NCBI GenBank assembly: GCA_013396635.1
Contig: WBMW01003829.1
Span: 1,270,212-1,334,211 of the forward strand
DNA from: Penelope pileata
Taxonomy: Eukaryota > Chordata > Aves > Galliformes > Cracidae
Length of the DNA stretch: 64,000 nucleotides
Direction: 5' to 3'
This document shows, in pieces, positions 25,401 to 37,400 of this stretch (positions are counted from its first letter, which is position 1; every line of letters begins with the position of its first letter). Below the pieces are notes generated by a model. That model saw nothing but the letters and a program-made list of their open reading frames with translations. It was not told the DNA's origin and ran no database searches. The position numbers and the translations under genes were made by a program.

Positions 25401-28400
25401 CATTCTGTGCCAGAAGCAGAGATGCTACAAATTGTGCCAAAGAAGAACAAGTGCTGCATTTGGACAGCAGTCTCCTGACCTTGACAGGCAACAAGGAGAT
25501 ACAGCCAGACAGACGGAAGGGCCAGCAACACCCAACTGCGCCAACCAAACACCTCATTTCTCCATAGTAATAAAACTCACTAACTATGAATTTTAGTGGG
25601 CTTGTGCTGCACAGCATTACCCAGGGAAGATGCCTTTTGCCACAGAAACTCATCAGATACGTGGCTAGAAATGGTGCTGAATGGGAAGAGACGTCATTTA
25701 TCACTCTGCACCCTCCAGTAGTGTCCTACGGGATCTGCTCCAGTTTTGATGTACAGCCTGTCTATAAAGCAGCCTTTACTCAGAGTTATTCACAAGGAAT
25801 ACATAACAGACAGGAAAGTATGTCAGAATGTTTCTTCCTGAAGCCTATAATTTAAAGGTTGGTTTATACCCTGAAGCCTCAAAGTTCATATATTTTCTGT
25901 TATTAATTCCCTTGCAACGCTATATATTCTCTTTCTCCCTATTAAAAAAAAAAAAAAAAGAAAAAAAAAAGAAAAAACCCACACTAGTGGTTTCTTGTAT
26001 CACAGAGATTCCTCCTGGGGTGGTTTTGTAGATTGAACCTGCTTTGGATGCAGAGGGAAAGTGATATAGCTTCTACATAGTTGTGGAATTGCAGCCTCTA
26101 CTCTGCCGTGATGCCCTCGGAGGATGGGCCACCCACAGCCCCGGGGCCATGCCTCAGCTTGGTGAGGAGAAGCAGCTCTCCACTCCCTGGGCCACATGTG
26201 CTGTTTACACCTGAGCCACCTGACAGAACACGGAGCATGAGACCACGTCACCCGCTGCTTGCTGTGCAGTGCCTAAGCACACAAGCCAAGCCCCTACCTA
26301 ACCCCTTTTTAAACCTGTTGATGCTGCCTGACACCACAATCCCCTGTGCCAACAGGCTGCTGCATTTCACTGCACACCAGTACAGTGCTAACACATCCAC
26401 CTGAAGCCCGTTTCTTTCCAACTGTCCAGCTGCAGTGCAGCAGCACAAGGCGGGCGATGCTTCGTCCTGCACCTCAGCCACCACATTCAGCATTCTGCAG
26501 GCCCTGCTCACAGCCCTGCCTTCTCCACACCGAAGGGTCCCAGGCTTTTTGGTCACTCCACACCTGCTATTCTGAGCCCCATGGTGCGGGACCAAAGCAC
26601 CAACATACCCTCACACTACCCAGCCTTCAGAGCTGCAGCTGCAGATGTCAGCACACCCTCACAACCTGCTGGTGGTGCCACCCACCTGCCTCCCTGGGGA
26701 CACAAGACAGGTGAGCACAGACAATCCAATCCCAGCCCTGCCCCCTCCTGCCTTGCACCAGGGTATTGCAACGCTGCTCTGTGACTCTGAGCAAACCTGC
26801 AAATTCCTCTTTGGGACAGTTCTTAGGCAGGGACCTTTCCAATGCAGAGGAAAACTTCAGTGTCAATGAAACCCCCAAAGCTCAGCCCAGGAGCTGCTGC
26901 AGTGTGTACCATGTCTGTGACGTGCTGGTCACCAGAGCTGACCCAGCATCACCAGATACGAAAAAGCTTATACTGTTCAGCCCCATCAGCTCAGCACTGT
27001 ATTTTGATGGGGCTTTTCCAAAGGGGCAGGACTGACCAGGTCAGGCTGGCTGTCAGCACTGGGCTCCTGCTGCTGCACGCCAGACCTATGAGATGTGCCC
27101 GTGCGTGTTACAGTCACGCTTCTGAGCACATGCTGGCATCATCAACATTTTTTTTGCTGTTGCACAACAAAGGTGGCACAGCAGAGAGCTGAGCTGTTAC
27201 ACTGCGCAGCCCCCGAGTGCTACGACATCGATTAACCCAAGGCTGGCAACAGCAGAGGAGAGGTAAGAAGCTGGGAAAATGCTGGCATGGCCACATGCTA
27301 ATTATTGACAGAGTTGATAATGTAGAAACGAAATTAACTCGGTGAAAAATATATATTACTCAATGGATCAAAATAAAGGTATAGCTACAGGTCTGAGACA
27401 AGCATAATCATCTTAACAACAGCTCTGCCAGCTGTTTAAAATTCCTCAAAAGTAAAATGATGGAAAGCTACAAAAAAGCCCAACCAAAACGGCACCGTGC
27501 AATTTGTCAACCTGCGCAGCGGTTTCAAAAGTTAGTTGCCATAACAACAAGAGCAACATTTCATTATAATCACATTCACTGGTAATTCTTTTGACATTTT
27601 AAAATACAGCAACTTTAACAAAACATTTAGTTTTAAAATTCCACTTAAATATCTACATTCTAGTAACTCTTTTTTTCCCTAAATACACAAACATGGTCAT
27701 TGTATGTCATTTGAAATGTTATTAGAGAATGTTAAATGCCAAAAATAATTGCTTGGGCCTACCTATAACACCTCAAATATGTGATTTTTTTTTTTAAATG
27801 TAATACGTATACGAAGATCTGTCAGACATACAAGCAGTGAGTGTGAAATGTGATTTAGAAGCTTCAGGCTGAGTGAGGAAGTTACTGTGCCTGTCCCTGA
27901 TGGGCTGCACAAGCACTCCCCAGGGAGAAGAATGGAGAAATCTCAGATTCTGAAAATCTCAGCATTTCTATTTCATACAATTTTTCGAGAATTCAAAATT
28001 TTCTTTTTTCCTCAATATGGAATGCAAAAACAACATGTCCTAGAAAATGAAATTCCTAAAAACCACTAACTGTAGGCATTTCAACTGCCCTCTTCATAGC
28101 ACTGCATTTTCCTGAGGCTGATGGAAATTGTTTCAGCCTGACGCAGTACAGATCTGCTAAGCTAGAAAGCCACGTCACACCAAATAAAAAGTAGATTTTT
28201 GATCTCATTTTTAATAAAATCCTTTCATCAGTGTAAAACTTTCCTGTTTTGTCAAATCAATGTGTTCTGGCAGAGAAAGAAAAAGATGGCTCACTTGGAA
28301 AGCCCACAGCCAGCCCTACTGAGGAACACCAACAGGGCCACGTACTCTCCTCCTTGGCAAGTCACATCATCGGCCAGGGCAGCTATGACAGTGCTTTTTT

Positions 28401-31400
28401 TTTTTTTTCCCTGGAGGAGGGTATAAAGCAAGGTCTGCAACACATACCGAGCTGCAGCTGTGGTCCAGCCGTGGCTGGTGTGGCTGCTGCAGCTCACAGC
28501 ATCCCACAGCTCTCACGGGGCAGCACTCCTCAGCTTCCCACCTGGGCTGACTGCAGAGGTAGCTACAAGCTGCAGAACTCAACCCAAATCTGGGACTGCT
28601 GTGGCAGCAAAAGGGGCAATGTTCTAGATGAGCAAAATCCTTCCCTCCAAGAAACACAACTCTGCTTTTCAGTCTCTAAGACAGAAGCAAGCTAAAAAGT
28701 CATGATATCAACCAGGACCAAATTCCACTTCACACAGAGTTGTGTGTGACTTGAAGAGTTTTATGTCCAAGGAAAAATGACAGAATTAAGGACAGTTAAC
28801 ATAAAGCGTCTCTACTGTACCTCAAAAGTGTGGGCTTGTGAACTAACGTACGCCCACGCTGCTGATGTGCTATGGCAGAGATGTGGGGATGATGCTGCTA
28901 TAGCTCCTGCCAGCCCCGGTGCAGAGCAGCTCTGTGATCCATGAAGGCATGCTGCAGTGAGAGCCCTCACTGTAGCTCAGATGACATTTCCCCAGATGAG
29001 ATTCCCCTCGTGCCCTAAACATGCCCATTAACAAATGTGAGGCTGATGAGTGTTAACCCAATTAATGATCTCAGCGCTTTTTTCATACCGAAAGATTTTG
29101 GTGGCAGCTTGATGGAGCCCTCAGAAACACTGAAGTAAACTCCCCCGTGGTCCCATGTTATGCCAGGGCAGTAATTGCCTCCATCTGACAGCTGTGCCAG
29201 GGGGGCACTTGTCCGGGAGGGCACTCTGTGGTCACCCCGCTGCAGTCCTTGTCACCTCCCTGGTTTTCATTGAAACGAGGGTTTTGACAGTCCGACAATT
29301 CAGAAGAAGCAATTTTAACTGTATTAGGGGGAAGGGGCCACCAACGCTCAGGGAGAGAAATGACCCTGCAGGGAATCGCTGTGTCTGTAAAACACATCAG
29401 TCTCACAGCCTTAAGAACGGGGAGGAAGGTTCAAAGCGCTTCACAGAAACTGGGCATTTCCGGCCCCAAACGCATAATGGGTGGTTTTTAACCTGATCAC
29501 TGTCTCTGACCATTATGGGTTCCTTCATCTTCTCCTGAGACCTCACTCTTTGATTTATGAGAATTTTGGAATTTGTATCAGCAAGAACAAACGTGTAACA
29601 ATTTCATACAGGTTGCAAATCACAGAGACATTTCTTCCAAGGAAATACAGTGGCTTTCCTTCTCAAGGATGGCTGTTATTAAACGAAGAGTGTGCAAACA
29701 GAAATGCCCCAAGTGGTACTAAACCTCATGAAGTGATTTTTACCTCAACACATGGATATGTAGCAAAGAGTGCCCCTGCACAGAAACCCGCGTTCAGTCA
29801 ACTTCACAAGGCAAGTGAGAGGAAAGACTCATAGAGCTTCCCAAGCTGATGCTTTAGTTATTTGTTCCTGTGGCTGCATCAGAGGGGTGGCAGCAGGGCA
29901 GGGAGGGGACTGTCCCCCTCTGCTCTGCCCTCTTGACACCCCACCTGCAGCACTGCATCCAGGCCTGGGGCCCTCAGCATCAGGAGGATGCGGAGCTGTT
30001 GGAGTGGGTCCAGAGGAGGCCACAAAGATGCTCAGAGGGCTGGAGCACCTCTCCTATGACGAAAAGCTGAGGGAGCTGGGCTTGTTCAGTCTGGAGAATA
30101 GCAGGCTGCGGGGAGACCTCGTTGTGGCCTTCCAGTACCTGAAAGGAGTTTACAAGCAGGGAGGCGACCAACTTTTTACATCATCTGATGGTAATAGGAT
30201 AAGGGGAAATGGCTATAAACTGAAAGAAGGGAGATTTAGGTTAGACGTTAGGAAAAAATTTTTTACTCAGAGGGTAGTGAGGGCCTGGCACAGCTGCCCA
30301 GAGAGCTGTGGGTGCCCCATCCCTGGAGGTGCTCAAGGCCAGGTTGGATGGGCCCTGGGCAGCCTGAGCTGGTGGGAGGTGCCCTGCCCACAGCAGGGGG
30401 TTGAGGCTGGGTGGGCTTTAAGGTCCCTTCCAACCTCAGCCATTCTATGATTCTATAAAAGAGAAGTGAAAATCAAACGCCATCTCCATGGGAACAAACC
30501 GAGAGAGTCTTCAGAAGATCGTCTGCAGCAGTGTAACTTGCAGGGATGACACCCAGGACAACACAACAGCATTACTTACAAGAAGCTGCTGAAACATTTC
30601 TAGGGGAATCTTGATTTCTGCTGAAACATTTCTCAGAGAACCTTGATGTGATTGGATCATCTGGGCCACGCCGCCGCCAAGCGCGCCATCCCCAGCAGCA
30701 GCTGGGCCCTGACATGCCTCATGAACTCCTCTGCCTGGCAAAGCACTGCTCCTGCCCTTCCCCCATTGCTCTGGAATATGGGCAGAGCCAGGGAGAAGGG
30801 CAGTGTGACCCGTGCACGGCGCATGGCTACCATACTGCCTGTTGAGGGAAATAAACCAGGTTTCTGTGCCTGCATACCCCATGGCTACTGAAAAGTGCTA
30901 CTTCAAATGAAGGCATTTTCACTGGAAGTTTGTGCTGTTCTCTGGGAACTATTAAATGCTAATTAGGACACAGATAGCAATTACTGTTTAGTTCAGACTA
31001 CGCAACTGTAAAATTCAGTAAAATTCACAGTCTTTTGCTATTCTTCTGTGTGATCTTGAGAGCTAATTAAAGCCTGTTGGATCTGATCTTTGCAATTACA
31101 AAGTAGAAGTCCCCATCCTACACACATCTCTTTTGTTCACTTTTCTCTCCCCAGAGGTCTGTATCTGAAATGCCCTTATTTATCTGGCCTGCACGGTTCA
31201 TCCCATGAAAGCGACACCAGTGGAAGAGGTGTTTAAGAGGTTGCCCAGCAGGCAAGTTCATGTTGCTCCCCTGTAATACACAGCAGTTGTCTGCTGTAAC
31301 TGGATCCTGCAGGAAGGGGAAGGGGAAGACAAGAAAGAAATGGCAGCAAAGCAGCTTCAGATTCCAAGAGAGCCACCAAAGCCCAGGTTTAATCACTGCA

Positions 31401-34400
31401 GAGCAGGAGACAGAAAAATCACATTTACACCTGGAGCTCTGGTTTCAGAGGTAAGTGAGCTGCACAGCAACATAATCTTTCTCCTGATCCTACTGCTCTT
31501 TAGTGTACTCCTTAGAATACAGTTTAATGGGACTATGACCAAGATGGTTTCTGTTCTGGACTGCAATGGACCAAAACAGGTTTATCAGTAGATCTAGGAA
31601 TCAACGTAGCCATGACATGCTTAAATGCAAGCCCAAATAGCAAATGCTGTCTCAGTACTGATGCAAACTGCAAATGCTGCCTGGCCAATTTTGTATGTTG
31701 ATCCTTTCCATATATCTGTTACAAAGGAGGAGAAAAAGCACATCTTGAAAAATGCCACCGGGACACCTAAGCAGATTTCTCTGCTGTATGGGCCCACTTA
31801 CGACATGCAAGAAGGTGAATTTCCAGAGATTCCCTGCTGCCACCTAGCGTTTCCCACTGACAGCCACTGAAGAAACTTTTTACTGTCACCATAACTTTAT
31901 ATCTGAGCAAAGTGAGCAGCACCTTCGCAGGTTCGGCCAGCCCTTGGACAGAAGAAATCTCATGGAGTATTTTACTCCACCTGCTCTCAGCTGAGCCAAG
32001 CAAGAGCTTGTTGGACTATTTGAATGATGCCTGGTCAAATGCATTCATTCTTCCCATAAGTTTACTGAGGAAAACACTGCATGTTACCTTTTATTCTTTC
32101 ACACCTTGCTCCAGGGGATTGGTGCTGTGGTACAGGAGCCAGGAAGACCCTTCCACTGCGGCAGCCACCCCAAAGCACTATCTCTGTCTGCCTGGTCCTT
32201 CATAGGTCCGAGCCCTGCTTCTGTCCTGAGAGAGCTCACAGGTCAGTGCAGGGAAAGTTTTGCAGGCCAAAAGCTTGGCTAACCAAATGAGAAGGAGACA
32301 ACAGCCAAGCTAAGAGTGATGAAGGCAGAGCCCTCCGCCTCCAGGCATGGCTCATTTTATCAGGGCAGGCAAGCAAGCTAAAGGACATACTGGAACAGCC
32401 TCCTACAAATTTGTCAGCAGGGACTAACTTCCACACTAAAAAAAGAACATGATTACAAGTGTCCTTGCTCAGGATCTAATTCCTGGCTCATTTCACGGCC
32501 CTACCTGGAGAGTACTCCCAGTCTGGTATTCCCAGAGGAGATCGGATTCCATTTCTGAAATACTCAGTTTGCCTCTTTTATGCACAGACCTACAGGTTAA
32601 CATGGTTATTGAGCTCTAAAGCAGGCTCCAAGGCCTCAGTAGATGCAGACAGTTAACTTGAGATTTACATTCCAGCTTTACTTAGCATTATGCAAGGTCC
32701 TACTCACCCAGGAAAGCTCTCATCAGTGTAACTCAAGCTTGCAAAAACATAGCCCTTGCAAGACTTCTCCAACATTGCCATTATTTAGAATCAATGCTGG
32801 GGCAAACAGCATTTAAAAGCATTCTTTATTAATTATATTGGAAAAGCACACTGTTTTGGGCAGAAGTCTATAACTCATATTGTTGTCTATTATTGCTGTG
32901 GGCCCAATAAATCCTTTCTCATGCAAGCAGACCATCAAATCAACGTCAGCTGCTGCATGAAGAAAGCTTACTCAGAAGATGAGGGATTTTTGGATGACAT
33001 CCTTACATCTACACACTGCAGACAGCAGAATCGGACATTGCTCCACAGCAGAGCCCAATGAGCCCAGAAGGACCACTCAGGTGTAGATGCAAGCTTGCAT
33101 CCAAGCGTTTGCAGGAGTAGGGCACTGACAGTGCAAGCTCCTTGGGGGCTGCTGGGGACCTTTCAGACGAGTGACATGATCAGCAGGTAACTGGTCATCA
33201 CCCCTAGAGGCAGAGGGGTAAAATTGTTCACTTACAGTCTTAGTGCAGAGTTAAGTGCATCTAATGTGGACCAAAGTTATCATCCCTACCTGCACTACCT
33301 GCATTAGCTAGAGGGACCACATCTGAAACCCACATTTCTGCCAGCATGTGTTACTCTTGGTGTCATTTAAGCACATTTCAAGGACACAAATAAGAAGATG
33401 GAACGTAAAAAAAAAACACCCATCTTTTTGCTACTTGAAATATTTGGTCTGGATGAAGGCAAGAGTTTTTCACATCAGCAACCTCAGTGTTCCTCTACAA
33501 CAGCCGGGTCCTGCTTATGAACCCTGATAGTGGTGCCTACAATTCTGCTGCAAATAGATTCTTCCAACATACGTGACTGAACCGGAGGGGTTTGTTATAC
33601 AGAACAAGTATCTTGGTCAGAAAAATAAGGCCAACAGTTGATTTTCACCTGTCCAACAGTTGATTTTCTGGCTCATTAAAAACTGAGAAGCATGTTCTGT
33701 TTTGAGTCAAACTGAAATGCTAATGGTGCTGCTTTTTGCTTGCCCAAAGCAGGCCCTAGAAAGATGCAGTGGTATAAAAACAAGGGAGCGGCTGCTGAAA
33801 AGCTGATCAGGAGCTTCTCTGTTCAGAAAGCCAGAAACTTGAAATTAAAAAGAATAACTGAGAACACATCAGTTAAAAGCAGCATGGAAACGAAATGCTT
33901 CCATCATTCTAGGATGAATATGGGCCATCAGTGTGAGTCTGTAGTAAGAAGTTCTGTGCATCAGTTAATGTACTTTTGATAGAGATGAAGACATACTAAT
34001 GCTACTGACTGTGTGCATGCGGAAGAGAGAATGCCTGAGGAGGGTACAAGGAATGGAGAAACTGGAATTACTGGAGCAGGTTTGCATTTCACCTGAGCTT
34101 CCTGCCTGGGGTCCCCCAGTGCAGAAGGACAGGCAGCTCCCAGCACAGCGGTGCCAGAAGCTGTCACTACAACAGCTCTGCTCCCTGCTTCTTCCCGAGG
34201 GACTCTGCATCCAAGGCTGCCAAAGCTGCTTTGATCTTTCAAAACAAAGTAGCTACATACTTAAAAAGAAAAAACTGAAACCATTTCTGATCTCTGTGTC
34301 CTCTTTCAGCTGAAATTCTTTACACTGAAGCTGCATTTTCCATAAAATGAACCATTCATATGAATGAACCACTCCTTTTATTTAGGCATTTTTTTCTTGA

Positions 34401-37400
34401 ACTGAACTTTGCAGGCAGTATTATTATTTCAATGGACTTAAGTAAGAATATGTCATTTTCTGAAATCGATCCAAAACTAAACTGAAGGTTTACATTGTGC
34501 AATGCAGTACACATGAGAACATATTAACCTAGTGATATATATACACCTTAGAAGAACTGCTGAGCTGTGAATTTCTCACATTTGTTCATATTGTGGCTGA
34601 TTTTTATTTGTACAGTTACAGATTTTTTCCACGATTACACAGAATTGGCAGCTTGGCTCTTCTCACACCAAGCCCATGTCACAGTGAGACACGTTCTTGG
34701 ACACTAGGTGGCATATTTGTATTATATCTGTACAGGGAGGTACAGAAGTAATGCCATCACTTAGAAACGTGCAAAACCAAACAGCTCTCAAGAGGGAAGC
34801 GTTATCCCTTTGAAACAAAAAGCACCTACTTAAACACACTGCAGTAATTTCTTCTGGCACCAAATGCATAAATGCTGGTTAGTCATCAAAATGAATTGAA
34901 AGTGGAACTGCACTGCAGGACAATTTCAAATCTGACTTAATTACTTCAAGATAGCTACAGAAAAACTAGAAAACTACAGAAGAAGGGGCTTCTGCAGGTC
35001 ACTGAGCCCCACCTGCTGCTGGGAGCAGAGCTAGTACCAAGGTCTGCTCAGGTGGCTCAGGGTACTGCCCATCACAGGTTGCCCTCTGCGAGGGTTCAGC
35101 CTCTCCAGGTCACTCTCCCACTGCTCAACCATCCCCGCTGGCAAAACATTTTCTTCCCACACACAACTTCCAACGCTGCAAGGTGTTAGCTTGTGCCCTT
35201 CTCTGGGGATATCCCCTTCACCTTATCTCCCCGCAGATGAGCACATACCAGGCCCACTGCTCGATCCCAAAGCACGCAACTGGGAAATGTGAGCTCCTAA
35301 GCTCGGAGGATCGCAATGCAGTTACAAGGGGGGCCCACCAGATGTCAGCAGCCTTCCAGGACCTGTCACGGCAGGAGCAGTTCTGTGGGTCTGCAGCTTC
35401 CCGGCAGGTGGGAGACAGCCTTCTGCAGGCAAGAACCTCAAACTGTCCCATCCGCAGGGAGGAGTAAGGAAAATCAAGCAGCCATCAAGGACAGAGAAAA
35501 ACTTGGGAAGGCAAGGAAGAGAGGGCAGGGCAACCATTGCTTTGTCCAGATAGGATGGGGAAGGGAAGGGATGTGTCTGCTCTTGGTCCTGTCAGCATGC
35601 ACAGTAAATAGAAGCTTTGATTTTGTCAGAGCTACTAGAAGAGCCACAGCCAGTAACTCATTTTGTGATTGTTTTTCCCCATGTAATATACAGGCTGAAC
35701 TACAGTAGCAGGAGCTTAGAAAGGTTTTAAAGATTACAGTTAACTCACTGATATCCGGGTCAGTGTTTGAGGCAACAGAGAGGAAAACTAAAACTACAGC
35801 TAAGACAAAACATATGGCTTACACCGCTGAAACATGAGGATGGAAGAGGGGAAAGATCACGACCCCGCAGCCTGTCGCAGCGGAAATCCTCTGCCCAGCA
35901 AAGCCTCCGCGCTGCAGCGGTTGATGGCACAGCCACCGCACAGCTGAGAAACAAACAGCACTCCTCCTGCAGTGACAGGACAGCGAGGCAGCTCAGCTGA
36001 GAGCTGCACTGCAAACATGAGAAGGGATTTTAACAAGTCCTCAGCACTGCCCCGTTCCTGTTGACAGTCATGGGCGCTCAAGCATCTTAATGAAGCATCT
36101 CTACAAAGCCAATGCTAGGCTCTTTTGCCAAAAATCCCCCAAATAAGGCTTCTCATATTTGTTTTCCCAATACTTCCAACAGTGGAGAAACCAAAAAGAA
36201 GTCATTGAGTTTTGCTGCCTAAGTGCAATGTGTCTGCCTAGGTACTGATGCTCAAGCTTTCCAAAATTAAGGGGCTGGGACTTGTGTACAGTGCAAAAGC
36301 AACGACAGCCCCACATACTGCGTGCTGAGGACAAACAAGGCAACGATGCACTGCACGTCCATGTAGGACAAATGCAAAATACTGAAGCAAGAGGATTGAG
36401 AGGCCTAATATCAGACCTCAGCCATCATTAAATCTATTTTAAGTACAGAGAGACGCAAACAGTTCACATTTTTCATAGAGATGTTTTCAGTGAGAACTCA
36501 GCCCTGTATCAAAAATCTCTCCACACCCAAAACCCATCACGTCACTGTCTATTCTCCATGAAACCTTCTGCGTCATTTTTACTGGCTCTTGCTAGCATCT
36601 GAAATACACAGCACTTGGCTCGTATCTGGGTCATCCACACTGAGAAGGGGAATCCTATTATCGTTACTCCTTGTAGTGGAAATGAATGAATTTGTACAGC
36701 CAGCTCAGGTTTGCATTCAAACTCAGATATTACCATGACAAGCTCCTGCCAGCCACGTGCACAAGGACCACAAGCCTTTATCCCAGGCAACGCAGAGGCA
36801 CAGCAACGTGTCTCCTGGCTGGAGGGGGCCTCCCAGGATATCTGGGAGCCCAGAACGCTGCCTCTTCATCATCGTTGTTCTTCATCGTTTGCAATATAGA
36901 TGGAGCACTGAGAAAAATTATCATGTGTTGTTTTACCCAAAGGGCTACAGGATGGGCCATCAGGTTCTATCTGCTTTGCAGACTGAGAAACAAGCAAACA
37001 ATGCGAATGGGAAAGCCAACAAAACCCACAGAAGCCAGGAAAAGCCCTTCACTTCCCCTGCTTTGGCTTTGGGTGAAGCTTAGAGCAAACAAAACCCAAT
37101 CGTGTCTCAAAAACCAGCAATCACTCTCACAAACTCTACCTCTATAATGTGTGCCAGTCACAAAGAAGTACCTATCAGCAGATAACCTCTGCCTTGCACT
37201 GTATATGTAGTCAATACAGAAGTAATTACAGAGATAATACATTAATAAATACAGAGCAGCAAAGTTACAGAACTGCTGCATGACCTGAAACGACTGCATG
37301 GACCAACTGTGGCAGAACGCCTCAGCCTGATTTAATACTGGGACTCGGGCCACACTTCATTATCAATCTTCTGGTACACCTCTGTGCACTTACAAGTGCG

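Noticed and set aside
26240..26460. Possible further CR1 fragment
   Set aside because: Some phrases recall CR1 but the order and ends do not fit well enough to call it.
29770..30450. 226-codon plus-strand open frame that might be taken for a gene
   Set aside because: Most of it is CR1 sequence (ORF2 tail and 3' UTR), so it is a retrotransposon fragment and not a host gene.
34660..34900. Possible small DNA transposon near GAAGTAATGCC
   Set aside because: One short match to the mariner end sequence, with no partner inverted repeat or target-site duplication found.
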